Shown: positions 1 to 9,944, numbered from the stretch's first letter. The stretch is DNA of 64,000 bases from Actinernus sp. WN-2022 (GCA_030867875.1 JAOWCC010000744.1:310001-374000); one strand, 5' to 3'. Made by a program: numbers and translations. The notes: a model not told the origin generated them from the letters alone.

Positions 1-1115
1 CTACAAAAAAGTTCGATGCAGGTGTCAGGGACATATTCAAGGAGACCGCCGTAAAGCATGTGACAGCAAAAGAGTCTCATCATTGGTTATCAGGTCCGGA
101 TTTCAAATATTGGCCTCAACAGTTAAATTTTGGAACGTGGTGTGCGACTTCTGGATGTGGAGTATCGTTGTTCGACCCTACTTTCGAAACATATCCACCC
201 GTTGTTCAAGGGTTCCAACGATTTCACGTTTATTTCACAATACGAAGAATTCTTCATGAACTTGGTGGTACTCATGGAGTTCCTCTACCTAATGACCATG
301 CTTTCAAACAGCTCGATAATCTCTACAGCAAAGCAGCTCTTGAGAAATTGTGCATCGAATTTGGTATATCTCGAACGCCAGACTTTCGATGGAAAGAAGG
401 TAATAATAAAGGCTTAGGAGACGTCTACATATACATTCATGGAGGACTGGTGAACGCCCAAGAGAAGTATGCACACAACACCTCATACTCTGCAAAGTGG
501 CCTGGCGGTGACTTTAAGTTTCCTGAGGAAAGTCGTTCGGTCTATCAGTTTCCATTGTCGTACATTAGCAATAACAACGGGAAACAATACAATTGGTTTA
601 CGCCACCAATCGGAAAGGGTTTAACTAATGCTGGATTGGGTAGGTTGAATCGATCTATCGAGGCTTTCGGATATTGTATTCTAGGTGCTCAAAACGATCT
701 TAACGAATCCATCATAGATAGTTTCAATGTCAAAGAAAAAATTAAGAGCTTGGTCGAAGGCGCTATTCTCGAAAACGATTTAGTGAAGAGCTACGAAAAC
801 TATCTTACAGCTATACTACACACACATAAGAGACTAGATCTGGCAATAGCTATAGGGTTACGGTTACTACCAAGCAATCTTGAGTACTACCTCAGCAAGA
901 AGGATGGCTATAAAAATCCAATCCCGAATGCCACGAAAGATATGGTGTTAGGTGTAAACGATGTTAATGAGGAGGTTAAAGAAAAAACACACGAACTAAA
1001 ATCTATGGAAGGACAGATCCAAAAGAAACAATTACCACATAACAAGTTCCACATAGCAAAAAAGTCCACCATAGTACACTACCGAATCCTACTCCACAAC
1101 ACGAGATCAATCTAG
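1..1115 (+). CDS. Polinton virion-type protein, 5' end outside the window
   Basis: The reading frame is open from the first complete codon at position 3, so the gene begins upstream and at least 371 C-terminal residues are visible. A GTG at 60 should not be taken as the start. The segment has an aromatic and Cys-rich stretch (FKYWPQQLNF, then CATSGCGVS) and, further on, RRILHELGG and YCILGAQ. I associate these with a conserved late protein of cnidarian Polintons, probably a capsid or penton component, but I cannot assign the exact role. The C-terminus is Lys- and His-rich with no clear membrane helix. It ends 46 bp from the convergent membrane-protein gene. Family membership is from memory; the open frame and partial status are seen directly. 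Confidence 0.65.
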   Translation, partial: TKKFDAGVRDIFKETAVKHVTAKESHHWLSGPDFKYWPQQLNFGTWCATSGCGVSLFDPTFETYPPVVQGFQRFHVYFTIRRILHELGGTHGVPLPNDHAFKQLDNLYSKAALEKLCIEFGISRTPDFRWKEGNNKGLGDVYIYIHGGLVNAQEKYAHNTSYSAKWPGGDFKFPEESRSVYQFPLSYISNNNGKQYNWFTPPIGKGLTNAGLGRLNRSIEAFGYCILGAQNDLNESIIDSFNVKEKIKSLVEGAILENDLVKSYENYLTAILHTHKRLDLAIAIGLRLLPSNLEYYLSKKDGYKNPIPNATKDMVLGVNDVNEEVKEKTHELKSMEGQIQKKQLPHNKFHIAKKSTIVHYRILLHNTRSI

Positions 1116-1161
1116 CAGTAGTAACTATTGCTGGAGCTGGAATTGCATGGGCGTTGTTTCG

Positions 1162-1827
1162 TTAACGTCGTTTGTATTGCTCTACTACGAATACCACCAC
1201 TGCCACGATCAATAGCCAAACATTATTTGCTAGGAATCCCATGACGTCACCAGCCATACTAAATATGAAGCTTACAATTGGTCCAATCATCTTAGGTAGA
1301 ATCTCCTCTAACGTTTTTCCTATTGCCTTTAACGCCTTGGCAGCAGTTCTAATAGCATCTTTAATAGCGTCAGGCAAACTCGGCAGCTTAGGAACTGCCT
1401 TAGTCAGATTGGAAACTATTACGCCAATCACGGTACCTGCTACGGCCAGTATGCTAATTACGCCAATCCCATACTTCTTAAAAATAGCTTTTATACGATC
1501 GCGAAGTGGCATACGTTCTAGTAGGGTTTCTTTTATTTGTCCTAGGACTTCTTTTTCTTCACGGATAGTTCCTATTGTTTTACTGGCCTCTTCTTTCTGA
1601 GGCTCGGTAGACGTAGGATCTTCGAGTATATCTTCGTTTTGTTTTAATCGCTCATCTGCCTGGTCAGTAGCCTTGATGACTTCTTCTACTGCCTCTTCTA
1701 GCGTACGCCCTAGAACGATTTTGAGACCTTTACCCATCCTGTTACGCAACGCACCATTCTTGATGGTCAAAGCGGTAGGCTTATTTTTGCTTCCATATTC
1801 GTGGATAGCTGTTCTACCATCGGACAT
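1162..1827 (-). CDS. Polinton small membrane protein
   Basis: This is a 222-residue protein if started at the ATG at 1827. A longer in-frame start at 1911 would overlap the upstream gene and gives a Cys-rich leader that looks non-coding, so I prefer 1827, 10 bp after the upstream stop. Residues about 40-110 are charged and probably helical. Hydrophobic segments lie at about 122-140 (ISILAVAGTVIGVIV) and 201-215 (VWLLIVAVVVFVV), with a weaker one at 181-194, and the tail is basic (EQYKRR). The layout suits a virion or membrane-associated late protein of a Polinton. It lies on the strand opposite to the capsid and ATPase genes and converges with the gene ending at 1115. No enzyme motif is seen. 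Confidence 0.6.
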   Translation of the reverse strand: MSDGRTAIHEYGSKNKPTALTIKNGALRNRMGKGLKIVLGRTLEEAVEEVIKATDQADERLKQNEDILEDPTSTEPQKEEASKTIGTIREEKEVLGQIKETLLERMPLRDRIKAIFKKYGIGVISILAVAGTVIGVIVSNLTKAVPKLPSLPDAIKDAIRTAAKALKAIGKTLEEILPKMIGPIVSFIFSMAGDVMGFLANNVWLLIVAVVVFVVEQYKRR

Positions 1828-1837
1828 GGTTGCTATC

Positions 1838-2260
1838 TCAAGCACGCCTCGAATTCCCATGCACATCATGATATTCGTCCCAGACAGACTCGAACAGCAT
1901 CTGTTTTGCATCGTCTGATAAGCCTTGTTTGAAAATTATCTTTCTACTGGTAAAGCTAGCTAGAGCTTTCTCATTTCTAATATTTTGCAGGATTTCTTGA
2001 AAACTAGAAACGTTCGAGACTTCCGGGCCTTCCGGAGTGGTGAGTGATTCAATGTAATCATCCATAGAAAACGAGGTTTCCTGATACTTTGGTCGAGCAC
2101 CTTCTTTGTTATAGTAGCGTCTGGTTTCCATGGGTATCGCTTTGCCTGGCACCGTAGTGTCGTCTGGAAATGTTGTATTCCATTACTCTTGGTCGATCTC
2201 GTAATCTTCACCTCCTTCGGCTTCACCAGTTCTTTCCTCGAGTCTCACATCAACATCCAT
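1838..2260 (-). pseudogene. Small Polinton protein gene with an in-frame stop
   Basis: An ATG at 2260 opens a short acidic N-terminal segment of 25 codons. A TAA at 2183-2185 interrupts it, and the same frame then stays open for more than 100 codons to 1838. The part after the stop is charged and looks coding (it contains METRRYYNKEG and SSFQEILQNIRNEK). The acidic leader and the downstream part probably belonged to one gene broken by a nonsense mutation; internal initiation downstream is the alternative. The gene diverges from the capsid-type gene, whose start is 34 bp away, so the two would share a promoter region. Function unknown. Confidence 0.5.
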
Positions 2261-2294
2261 ATTAAACATTACTACATATCTTGGTATATTCAAC

Positions 2295-3488
2295 ATGATA
2301 TCGTCGAAGTTAATTCCCACACAAGCACGAAGAGAACCTCGAGCACTCAAAGCTCAACGAACTCTATATAGGAAAACTTTCACCCCATCATCTGCTAATC
2401 CAGGCGAGACGCTCTATGTGGAAGTACCAACGCTAGGAGAAAACATCGTATTAGTACCTGGTAGCTTAGCACTATTGGTTGACATCGTATTGTCTGGTGG
2501 ACATGTCAATAATCGTGTCGTGACCAACGTTGGACGCTGCTTGGTTATACATCGAGTTTGTAAAATAGGAGCTGAAATAGTAGAAGACATTGCTCGGTCA
2601 GATCTCTTACAAACATATTCCGATACATACCTATCTACGCAGGAGAGAGAATCTAGAACACTGATTGGTGATGCAAGTGCTTCAAACGTCGGTGAGAAAT
2701 CGCTCCTAGCTGCATATGGTTCAAAGTACAGAATTCCGTTAGACGTCGATATTCTAACACAACATGGAGTTCTATACCCCCACGCCCTAGAAGACACTAT
2801 TTCATTCGAGTTGACTCTAGCCCGCGCCGTCGAGATAGTCGTTGGATCTGATGCAACAAAGATAGGTACATACAAACTTAACAACATCCAGTTAGAATAC
2901 GAAGCAATCAAAAATGAAACACTAGCTAGGAATGCACTTAACGCATACGAAAAAGGTACTGCTTTCCTATACAACCACGCTGTCCACTTCAAGCTAGTAA
3001 CTATCGCCAAGGCATCAGATACTTTGATATCTCAAAATATCAATGTTCCACGACGATACTTTGCCGGGCTACTTCTACTATTCTTAGATACACCTACCAA
3101 CGGTACGCGAGATAGCGAAGCATTCTCAAATCCTGATATTTCGAAGATAGAAGTGGATGTAAATGGAGTTCCAAATAGATTCTTTCCAGGAGGTATGCTA
3201 CCACCAGATTTCTGGGAGGCCGCAAAAGGATGGTTTGCTACATCCAATACTTCTATGACTCCTACCAAATTTTACAACAACAGATTCGCCATTCTAGTCG
3301 ATTGCCGCACAGCAAAAGATTCCGCTGTTCATGGTGATGGTATGGCGCAAACGGGTGGTGGAAAAGATATCGACCTTCGTATACATAGGACCGCAAACGG
3401 TGTTGGAAACGTAAACATGCACATCTTCGTCCTTGCAGATGCTCAGCTCACAATATTGAACGGAGCTCTACAGAATATAACATACTGA
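2295..3488 (+). CDS. Polinton capsid-type protein (F54H12.2-like family)
   Basis: This 397-residue protein starts at ATG 2295 in an AT-rich divergent promoter region. It contains FTPSSANPGETLYVEVPTLG near the N-terminus, GSKYRI in the middle, and KLNNIQLEYE around residue 195. I recognise these from Polinton structural proteins often annotated as F54H12.2-like. Size and composition (beta-rich, few charges, no membrane helix) suit a double jelly-roll capsid protein, but I cannot separate major from minor capsid by reading alone. Its TGA overlaps the ATG of the packaging ATPase by one base, a tight coupling that supports a shared morphogenesis module. The frame is undamaged, unlike most of its neighbours. 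Confidence 0.7.
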   Translation: MISSKLIPTQARREPRALKAQRTLYRKTFTPSSANPGETLYVEVPTLGENIVLVPGSLALLVDIVLSGGHVNNRVVTNVGRCLVIHRVCKIGAEIVEDIARSDLLQTYSDTYLSTQERESRTLIGDASASNVGEKSLLAAYGSKYRIPLDVDILTQHGVLYPHALEDTISFELTLARAVEIVVGSDATKIGTYKLNNIQLEYEAIKNETLARNALNAYEKGTAFLYNHAVHFKLVTIAKASDTLISQNINVPRRYFAGLLLLFLDTPTNGTRDSEAFSNPDISKIEVDVNGVPNRFFPGGMLPPDFWEAAKGWFATSNTSMTPTKFYNNRFAILVDCRTAKDSAVHGDGMAQTGGGKDIDLRIHRTANGVGNVNMHIFVLADAQLTILNGALQNITY

Positions 3489-3976
3489 TGGATTCCCTGG
3501 TAGAACACATCCCATTCAACACACTCATAGTAGGTCCAACGAATTGTGGAAAGACTGCATTCATAATAGAGCAACTTCGTGGACCATTTCGTGGTAAGTT
3601 CGATTATATAGTATTAATTTGTTCCACGTATGCCCACAACAAAACATATCGTGGATTTGCCAATCGAGATCCACACTTTTATGTCGTATCTCCACCTCAG
3701 GACTCTATCAATACCGCATTGAATATTTGTGCAACCTTTTGGGCTGGAACTAATACGCTATTGATTCTCGATGATTGTGCCGCCTCAAAAGATGTAAAAA
3801 GAAGAACTGACAAGCTAGTAGATCTGGCATTCTCCGCTCGACACATAGGACTCTCTATTTGGGTGCTATCCCAACAATTAACGAGTATATGCAAACCTTT
3901 CCGCGAAAACGTAGCTGTGGTAGTTGCCTTTCATACTGCGTCGGCTAAAGATGGTAAAAAGATATTTGAAGATTAG
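3488..3976 (+). CDS. Polinton genome-packaging ATPase (FtsK/HerA-type), C-terminus frameshifted
   Basis: A P-loop ATPase of 162 codons. Walker A is GPTNCGKT at residues 16-23, Walker B is LLILDD at 91-96, and the segment SIWVLSQQLTSI at 123-134 carries the Gln-containing sensor typical of A32/FtsK-like packaging ATPases. Such an enzyme would pump the viral genome into the capsid. The start overlaps the stop of the capsid gene. The product is shorter than usual for the family. After the TAG at 3974-3976 the +1 frame stays open to 4076 with plausible coding content, so a frameshift close to 3965-3975 has probably cut the C-terminus. The motor core itself looks intact. Confidence 0.85.
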   Translation: MDSLVEHIPFNTLIVGPTNCGKTAFIIEQLRGPFRGKFDYIVLICSTYAHNKTYRGFANRDPHFYVVSPPQDSINTALNICATFWAGTNTLLILDDCAASKDVKRRTDKLVDLAFSARHIGLSIWVLSQQLTSICKPFRENVAVVVAFHTASAKDGKKIFED

Positions 3977-4103
3977 GGAGGCTCGCAAGAATGCAGTGAG
4001 TTACAAACAGTACTTCGATCCCACAAGTTTGCCCGCATATGTTTCTGTTTACGACATCCTTTTGCAGTCGTGTTAGAGCTACCTGCACCTACTACGTATT
4101 ATC

Positions 4104-4952
4104 ATGGATGATTACACCAAAGAACTGCTAGATGGGTGGGCTATTATTTGTCCTCCGATCGTACTTGAACATCCAACCAAATTGGAGGGGATTGAAGATT
4201 GTCGGGAAGCACTTGCAATTTTAGCTGCAATGGGTACAACAAAAGAATATCTAGGGCAGAATTTCTCCCTAGTAGATATATCTAAACTGTCTGAGAAGGA
4301 CGTAAAACGTTTACATAGTAGATACCAGGCCGTAGTAGCAAAGCAAATAACAGGCTGCTTAGTAAATGGAGCACTACGTCTAGTTACCCGCGCAGTCGCA
4401 TACGTAGTTCCACTAGATGACCAACAAGCACTGTTTAAGGACCTACAAGAAGACCACCTAGTCCGCAATGAGATATCTGCTGTGGCCGACTTGTTGTCTC
4501 TTAAAGCAGGTCGATTTGTGGCTCTAGCTAGTGCCTTGTTCCATGTATCTGGTCACATAGTCATTCTAATACCTCTGCTACCACACCTATTGAACCTTCA
4601 CACATACCTACTATATCGAATCAAGATGGAAGAAACGGATCAGATAACTGCGAATCCCCCGAAGACTGTGCCTGAGATAAAAGGAAAAGATCCAAAGAGG
4701 GTTGCTGCTGGGAAAGCATTGGCACTAAGCAATAAACTTGCCAGAGAGGCTCAAATGCGAGAGTTGACACGTGAAAGCGACGTGAAGGGAAGTTGGATAT
4801 CTACCAATATTACTACTATAGCGGCCATTGGCGTAGGCGCTTCGTTGGTGGGAGCGTACTATCAATACAAAAGATACAGAGATGACGCTAGTACGATACG
4901 ACCTGCGAGTCCAGTAGGGCCTACTAAGGTAACATTGCCAGATATGGAGTAA
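4104..4952 (+). CDS. Polinton late protein, probable fusion of two small proteins
   Basis: The 282-codon frame seems to contain two units. Residues 1-165 form a helical domain ending in a hydrophobic stretch (IVILIPLLPHLL). Residues 175-282 begin at a second Met (ATG at 4626) and contain KDPKRVAAGKALA followed by a basic helix and a membrane segment around 237-255. The KDPKRVAAGK-type motif is one I know from separate short Polinton proteins with a C-terminal anchor. The linker between the units (HLLNLHTYLLYRIK) looks like read-through intergenic sequence. I infer that a lost stop joined two genes, although a natural fusion is possible. It lies 28 bp after the residual ATPase frame and ahead of the next small gene. 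Confidence 0.55.
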   Translation: MDDYTKELLDGWAIICPPIVLEHPTKLEGIEDCREALAILAAMGTTKEYLGQNFSLVDISKLSEKDVKRLHSRYQAVVAKQITGCLVNGALRLVTRAVAYVVPLDDQQALFKDLQEDHLVRNEISAVADLLSLKAGRFVALASALFHVSGHIVILIPLLPHLLNLHTYLLYRIKMEETDQITANPPKTVPEIKGKDPKRVAAGKALALSNKLAREAQMRELTRESDVKGSWISTNITTIAAIGVGASLVGAYYQYKRYRDDASTIRPASPVGPTKVTLPDME

Positions 4953-4988
4953 CATTTAAAGACTAGAGACTATACGATATATATTAGA

Positions 4989-5192
4989 ATGGTAGAGAAT
5001 AAGTTGATGAAAGTGGCGTCTGATGCTGCAATTATAACGGGACTTGCGACGGGCATTGGTTGGGTCGCAAAAAAGGTGACCAAGGAATCTATGCTTAGCG
5101 ATCCGTCTTCTTCTATCATAAATTACGTGAAGTGGACTGCTGTGTTGGCTGGTAGTATAGCTGCCAAGCAATACCTCGAGGACCAAAAATAA
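4989..5192 (+). CDS. Small Polinton membrane protein
   Basis: A 67-residue product starting at ATG 4989. It has two modest hydrophobic segments (AAIITGLATGIGWVA and VKWTAVLAGSIAA) around the element DPSSSIINYVKW and ends KQYLEDQK. I recognise the combination of a DPSS-type turn, NYVK and an AGSIA...QYLED end from small conserved Polinton proteins, but no function is known to me. It follows the previous stop by 36 bp and is followed 22 bp later by the coiled-coil protein gene, as expected for a late gene cluster read in one direction. The frame is intact. Confidence 0.6.
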   Translation: MVENKLMKVASDAAIITGLATGIGWVAKKVTKESMLSDPSSSIINYVKWTAVLAGSIAAKQYLEDQK

Positions 5193-5214
5193 AATAAAAG
5201 TGTTTGTAGTAAGT

Positions 5215-5649
5215 ATGGTAACATTAGCAGCGGTTGGAATGTCTATTTTCGGGGCAGTCTTGAATGCAACGGCATTCACTGGTGGTGGCATACTAGCTAG
5301 ATTGCTTGGGAAAAATGATATCAATATAGAACGGAAGAGACACGATGAGGCCCTTGAGAAATACACAGCTGAAAAGATAGCCTATGACAAGGAGCGTCAA
5401 AGAGTATACGACTATGCTCGAGAACAGGAAGGCCTTGAGCGTACTGCTTATAACGCCCAAACTGAGACCAACAAAGCTTTCGCGAGATCCGATAAGTTAC
5501 GCCAGAAACTGAAACAACTCAAAGAAATGAAATAACCTAATTTATCTGACTACTATCGGCCTTCGAGTGAACAGAAGACTGGTGAGTTGATCTATGTTGG
5601 TGGTGGAATGCTAGGCGCTGGATATGCTATTAGTCGATATGCTTTTTAA
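5215..5649 (+). pseudogene. Coiled-coil Polinton protein interrupted by an in-frame TAA
   Basis: From ATG 5215 the product has an N-terminal hydrophobic segment (VTLAAVGMSIFGAVL) and then a long charged coiled coil (ERKRHDEALEKYTAEK onward) ending at a TAA at 5533-5535. The same frame continues without another stop to 5649 and contains LSDYYRPSSEQ and a hydrophobic C-terminal helix (IYVGGGMLGAGYAI). A segment of the type LSDxYxPSxxQ followed by a membrane helix is the normal C-terminus of this Polinton family as I remember it, so the TAA is probably a nonsense mutation. A GTG at 5200 could extend the frame by five codons but is less likely than the ATG. Role unknown, probably virion-associated. 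Confidence 0.55.
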
Positions 5650-5706
5650 AAACGAGATTTTTTATGTTGGTCCTTATTTTCGTCTTCGTATTAGAGTCTC
5701 GTTGTT

Positions 5707-6512
5707 ATGCTATATGTAATGGATGCAAAACTTGCGAATACCTTCTACGGCCCTATGGGCTATTGGAAAGGTCACGCCGCAATTGGCAAACTCTCAGTGG
5801 CATTGAAGGTATCAGAAGACTTAGCTAAGTGTTGGTTGGAGAAACAAGCTATATGGCAAATATACTTACCAGCACCACGATATATACCACGACCACATTG
5901 GACTGTATCGAAACCCAATGAGGTTCACCAAGCTGATTTGATCTTTCTACCTCACGATCGGCCTGGACGTGGAAGGAAACTATATAAGTATGCTTTAGTG
6001 GTAATCGATGTGGCTTCTCGATATAAAGAGGCCGAGCCTTTGGCTTCGAAAGATATTTTATAGTGGCGATGTTGCTACTGCATTCGAACGAATCTACAAA
6101 AGAAGTCCACTCGAATGGCCAAAAACGTTGCAAGTAGATCCTGGTAGAGAATTCATGGGACGCATGTCTGAAACCTTAGAACTACGTGGTACGAAAGTTC
6201 AACGAGGCGAGGCAGGCAATCACAGAGCACAAAGCTTTGTCGAACGAGCAAATAGAACGCTAGCTGAGAGATTGTTTGGATATCAATATGCGCAGGAAAT
6301 GATACTCACATCTGAAGGATCGGATACGCGTAGTAGAGAATGGGTGTTACGGCTTCCTGAGGTTATCAAGGCCATGAACAACGAAGTTACTCGGCTAACA
6401 GGAAAGAACCCCTCGAATTCTGTTATGTCACAGCTGGTGAACATAAAAACTCCTACGTATTCTCGAACTGTCGGATTGAAAGAAAAGCGACTACCATTCG
6501 ACGTTTTAGTTC
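5707..6512 (+). pseudogene. Polinton retroviral-type integrase, frameshifted and 3' truncated
   Basis: DDE integrase that would insert the element into the host genome. The N-terminal region reads GYWKGHAAIGKLS and QAIWQIYLPAPRYIPRP, as in Polinton integrases. Catalytic residues are visible: Asp in QADLIF (codon 5935-5937), Asp in VDPGREF (6137-6139) and Glu in VERANRTL (6242-6244), the last two about 34 residues apart. The frame used from 5707 ends at 6063, and the rest of the core lies in the next frame from before 6070, so a one-base-class frameshift sits near 6045-6063. Homology ends at GLKEKRLPFDVLVR (about 6512), where the sequence runs directly into the reverse-strand polymerase. The usual C-terminal region is missing. 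Confidence 0.85.
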
Positions 6513-9500
6513 GATGTCTTCAGTTTCAATGTGTAGCAATAGGCTATCGGTATCTGTGTATAGTAGATTACAACGTTGTCCATACTGCTGCTTGAGCTCG
6601 TTGTAGTAGAAGTCATACATCAGATGTTTTGAGAGATCTAGAATTGACATTCCAACATATACTGGACGTTTCAGAAGTAACTTACTTTTGTAATTGTGTA
6701 CGGCAGCTAGATCATTGTCAAAGATTGTGGATCGAGCATAACTAGGCTTATTCAATAAACGTTGTAGTTTGATTCCTTCTGAAGAGCGCACTAGTTTGAC
6801 ATCTACACGCTTACGTAGATTTTCCATTGTTTTGCCAAATACACTATTGTTCATCAGCTTGTAGAGGTCTTGCTCAAAAGTGCTCTTCGCTTGTTTTCGT
6901 AACTCTGTATTCATTCGTATGTATGGCTCCATCCATGAGGATTGATCGAATCGTAGTGCTCTATGGATCTTTTTCAAACGCATGCCAAGAGATAGATATA
7001 GTTGTAGATTGCGGTAGTGGAGCACGTATCGTTCTTTGTCATATAGGTTAGGTACAAGCTTTTCCACTTTCAAGGATCCATTGCCTTTGTATAGTTTCTC
7101 AAATAGATCGGTTTGATACTCTGATAACCAAGCTTTATCCACTTGCATTCTTTCGGGAGCTAGCGGATAGCTGTTGTGCATATCGTGAAGTTCTCGAGGA
7201 TATTCAAGGTCAACTTCGAGGATGTAACCTACGTCTGAATCGGTTGCGTGCTGGGTGATTTGTTCTTCTGTTGGTATGCACCACTCAAACCCTCCTGTTG
7301 GTAGATATTGACTCATAGCCCAGCCGTATAGGTTGTTGGCATCAAGATAGAGTATGTGGCTATTTGGCTTATCGGGGTCGAAGTCGGGTACGTTTGGGTT
7401 GTTTGCTTTAGCAGAACGATGAGACACCATAGATATACCACCACGTAAACCTTTCTCAATGAATAGATGCATATCGTAGTCGGTTAATAGTTCAAGCTCC
7501 ACTCCAGTCTTCTTTAACAACGCATCCCATGAGAGTCCTGGACTCGTATAGTAGTGAGCAGGGTCCAAGCCATAGTTTTGCATACATGTCGCACGAAAAC
7601 CCTCAAACACATCTGCTAGAAGAAGTACATCGGTTTGAAGGTAAAGATCATGGTAGTCTCCCAATGTTTCACAACCGAATACCTTCCAAACTTCTAGTGT
7701 GTGTTCATAGTCCTCGTCGGATATGTCCTCTAGGTATAGCTTACTATAGAACTCTTTTTTTTTTGGTGGAAGAGAAGTCTCTGTGAATCTCTCCCAAGAG
7801 TCCATGTACTCATATGGATAAACGCCTTTGCGCCCCAGAAGGTGTGCATGTAGGGGTGTATGTGTAACGGTTATTGGGAGGCGAGACGGGTCGAGTTGCT
7901 TTATGCTCCCTTCTCCACACTGTAGGCAAGTCCCCACTAGCTCCCAAGCATTGTTAATGACAACCAGCTCGGCCTTATTACATCGTTTACAGTTGTCTGC
8001 AGCTGCATCCATAGTACTACAAACCAATTTGTCAAGAGAGGATAGTAGAAATTGGATGCTATCTATGAACCGTAGGTTGCCAAGTGAGAATGAAATATAT
8101 TTCTCCATATTGTTTGGGATGCAAGAGATATCACCCTCTGTCTTGGAGATGGATTGCATCAATAGGTGAGAATCATATCCGCGCAAGTTGTGGAATACAA
8201 CTGGAATGGTAGGTAAGATACGCAATTTAAGGTTACAGACTCTATGTGCGGCACCTCGAAACTCGCCTGTGATGTGGCAATGATCACGTACTCTATCGCT
8301 ACCAACCAAGGGCTTCTGGCAGATATGAATAATCGTTGCTCTATTATAAACTCTCTTGTTTTCCCATGACATACATAGTGGTTTGGCCTTTTTGCGCTTT
8401 GATCTTTGCCTCCTCTTCTTGTATGCATAGTAGAAAGCGTTCGATAGTATCTGTACCTCTATATAGTACAGGTGGCTCGCTGTGGCCATCAGAACGTACA
8501 ACTATGTAGCAAAATCCACATGGAATATGTTCTTCTGTCTTTTGTGTGTTGCTCTTTTTATGGTCTTGGGCAGTTCCTTCGATCTTGGTGGTTAAAGCCT
8601 CAAAGTCGGCATAGATAATGTAGGGAACTTTGAGCTGTTTGTGGATATTCTGAAAGGAGACTTTGTTGTTCTCATTGGTGGGCATTTCAATTCGAATGGC
8701 TCGGTCATTGACTCAGTTACACTCTGGGGTGTGTTTTTTGAGAAGATCTTCGTTGGAATATTCATGTAGACATCGCTCACAGAAGTGTTTCCTACATTTA
8801 TGGTTGGTCTGATCGAATAGGAGTTTGTTGAAGTCCTTGATCCAACAGTAGTGTTGCTTACCACTCTTTGGGCACTCTATTAGCAATAGGTTAACTCTTT
8901 TCTAAAAGGTCTCCTTCGAGATGTGATGCACAATCAAACACTTATCCTTTGGATCCCAACCATATACGTTGATAGAAATGGTGTTTTGCCTTTCAAAGCG
9001 TGGTATTTGTGAGATTGGTGTTGACGAGTCGTCTACCCCATCGAAGTTAAACCCATCATCTTCTTGGTACTTCGATGTTCTCTCGGGGTTTTGTTTGACT
9101 GAAAACTTCTCAGCACGTCGCGACCAACGAAAACAATGGTCGTCATAGTTCTTTACGTTGATCACAGCTTTCTTATTCGCGATTTCTGGAGGTAGTGGTA
9201 AATATGAACCTCCACGTAGTGGTTGATATCGAGCGATGTTCAACCATAGGTTATTGACTCTATCTATAACCCAGTTTGAACCTCGACTGATCCACTTCTC
9301 AATAACATTGTGGATCTGAGCATGTGCTTCTACTATTATCCCGCGGATCTCATCACTATTGATCAAAACGGCTTGATAACTCCGAAAGGTAACTATCTCA
9401 TATACTGAACCCTCAGGTTTATCAAGCCGGAGTGTGATATTCAAAGCTAGCTGAACCTTAATACTACGGAGGTCTTGGAGCTCTTCATCTAACTTTTCTA

Positions 9501-9642
9501 CAGTCTTCCTACGAATACCTGCGAGGAAAGCAACTGGATCTGCTCCTAGAGGATTACCATTTGGAATGTCCATCTTCCATCCTCGTAAATAATCCCCAAT
9601 GCCGGGTACTCGGATGAATGTTAGTATATGTTCAGCCATCAT
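6513..9642 (-). pseudogene. Polinton protein-primed family B DNA polymerase, broken and 3' truncated
   Basis: The gene reads from ATG 9642 leftward. An N-terminal region (to 8905) has a NYDDHCFRW motif and ends in TAG at 8902-8904. The same frame holds a Cys/His zinc region and a second stop, TGA at 8713-8715. Exonuclease motif I (YADFEAL) is at about 8593-8613. A frameshift between about 8345 and 8420 follows. The longest open part contains an endonuclease VII-like zinc motif (DHCHITGEFRGAAH, about 8240-8286), exo II (NLRGYDS, about 8180), exo III (LQTDVLLLADV, about 7630), polymerase motif A (LDANNLYGWAM, about 7320), motif B (NNSVFGK, about 6840) and motif C (YTDTDS, about 6545-6560). Homology stops at 6513, so the thumb and C-terminus are gone. 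It cannot encode an active enzyme. Confidence 0.9.
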
Positions 9643-9670
9643 ATAACGCCCACGTATATTATAGTGGAGT

Positions 9671-9686
9671 TATTTGTTTAAATGGT
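9671..9686 (-). promoter_or_regulatory. Shared upstream motif, copy 1 (polymerase gene)
   Basis: The 16-bp string TATTTGTTTAAATGGT (plus strand) lies 28 bp upstream of the polymerase ATG at 9642. The identical string lies 32 bp upstream of the zinc-finger ATG at 9912. Read on the gene strand it contains a TTTAAA core, which resembles a TATA-type element. Identity plus matching distance suggests a shared early promoter of the Polinton; no transcript data are available. Confidence 0.5.
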
Positions 9687-9714
9687 GTATATAATGTTGA
9701 GTAACGGCGTGTAT

Positions 9715-9912
9715 CTAATTTTTGTTAATGATAGGATTGGGGAAGTTATTCTTCTTATGTCTCCACAAAGCAAAGTAGCAGCTTAGCTCTCCTCCACAAT
9801 TCTCACATATAAAGCGCTTTGGAGTCCTAAAACATGGGGTCTTGCGATTCTCTCGGTGGCGTTTCAGATTCCAACTCCTCTGAAACACTCTCCCACACTT
9901 TTCACACTCCAT
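9715..9912 (-). CDS. Small zinc-finger protein of the Polinton
   Basis: A 65-residue protein starting at ATG 9912. It has two finger-like units. The first has C3, C6 and H19 with a late Cys27 in place of the second His. The second has C36, C39 and H52 with no clear fourth ligand. Both have the aromatic and Leu spacing of C2H2 fingers (VFQRSWNLKRH, LSCYFALWRH). It probably binds nucleic acid. It lies 72 bp upstream of the polymerase gene on the same strand and shares a 16-bp upstream motif with it, so the two were likely expressed together. The frame is intact, but whether it is still functional is unknown. Confidence 0.65.
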   Translation of the reverse strand: MECEKCGRVFQRSWNLKRHRENRKTPCFRTPKRFICENCGGELSCYFALWRHKKNNFPNPIINKN

Positions 9913-9944
9913 CTCCTAGGGTGGCACTATATCTTAAGTGTAGC

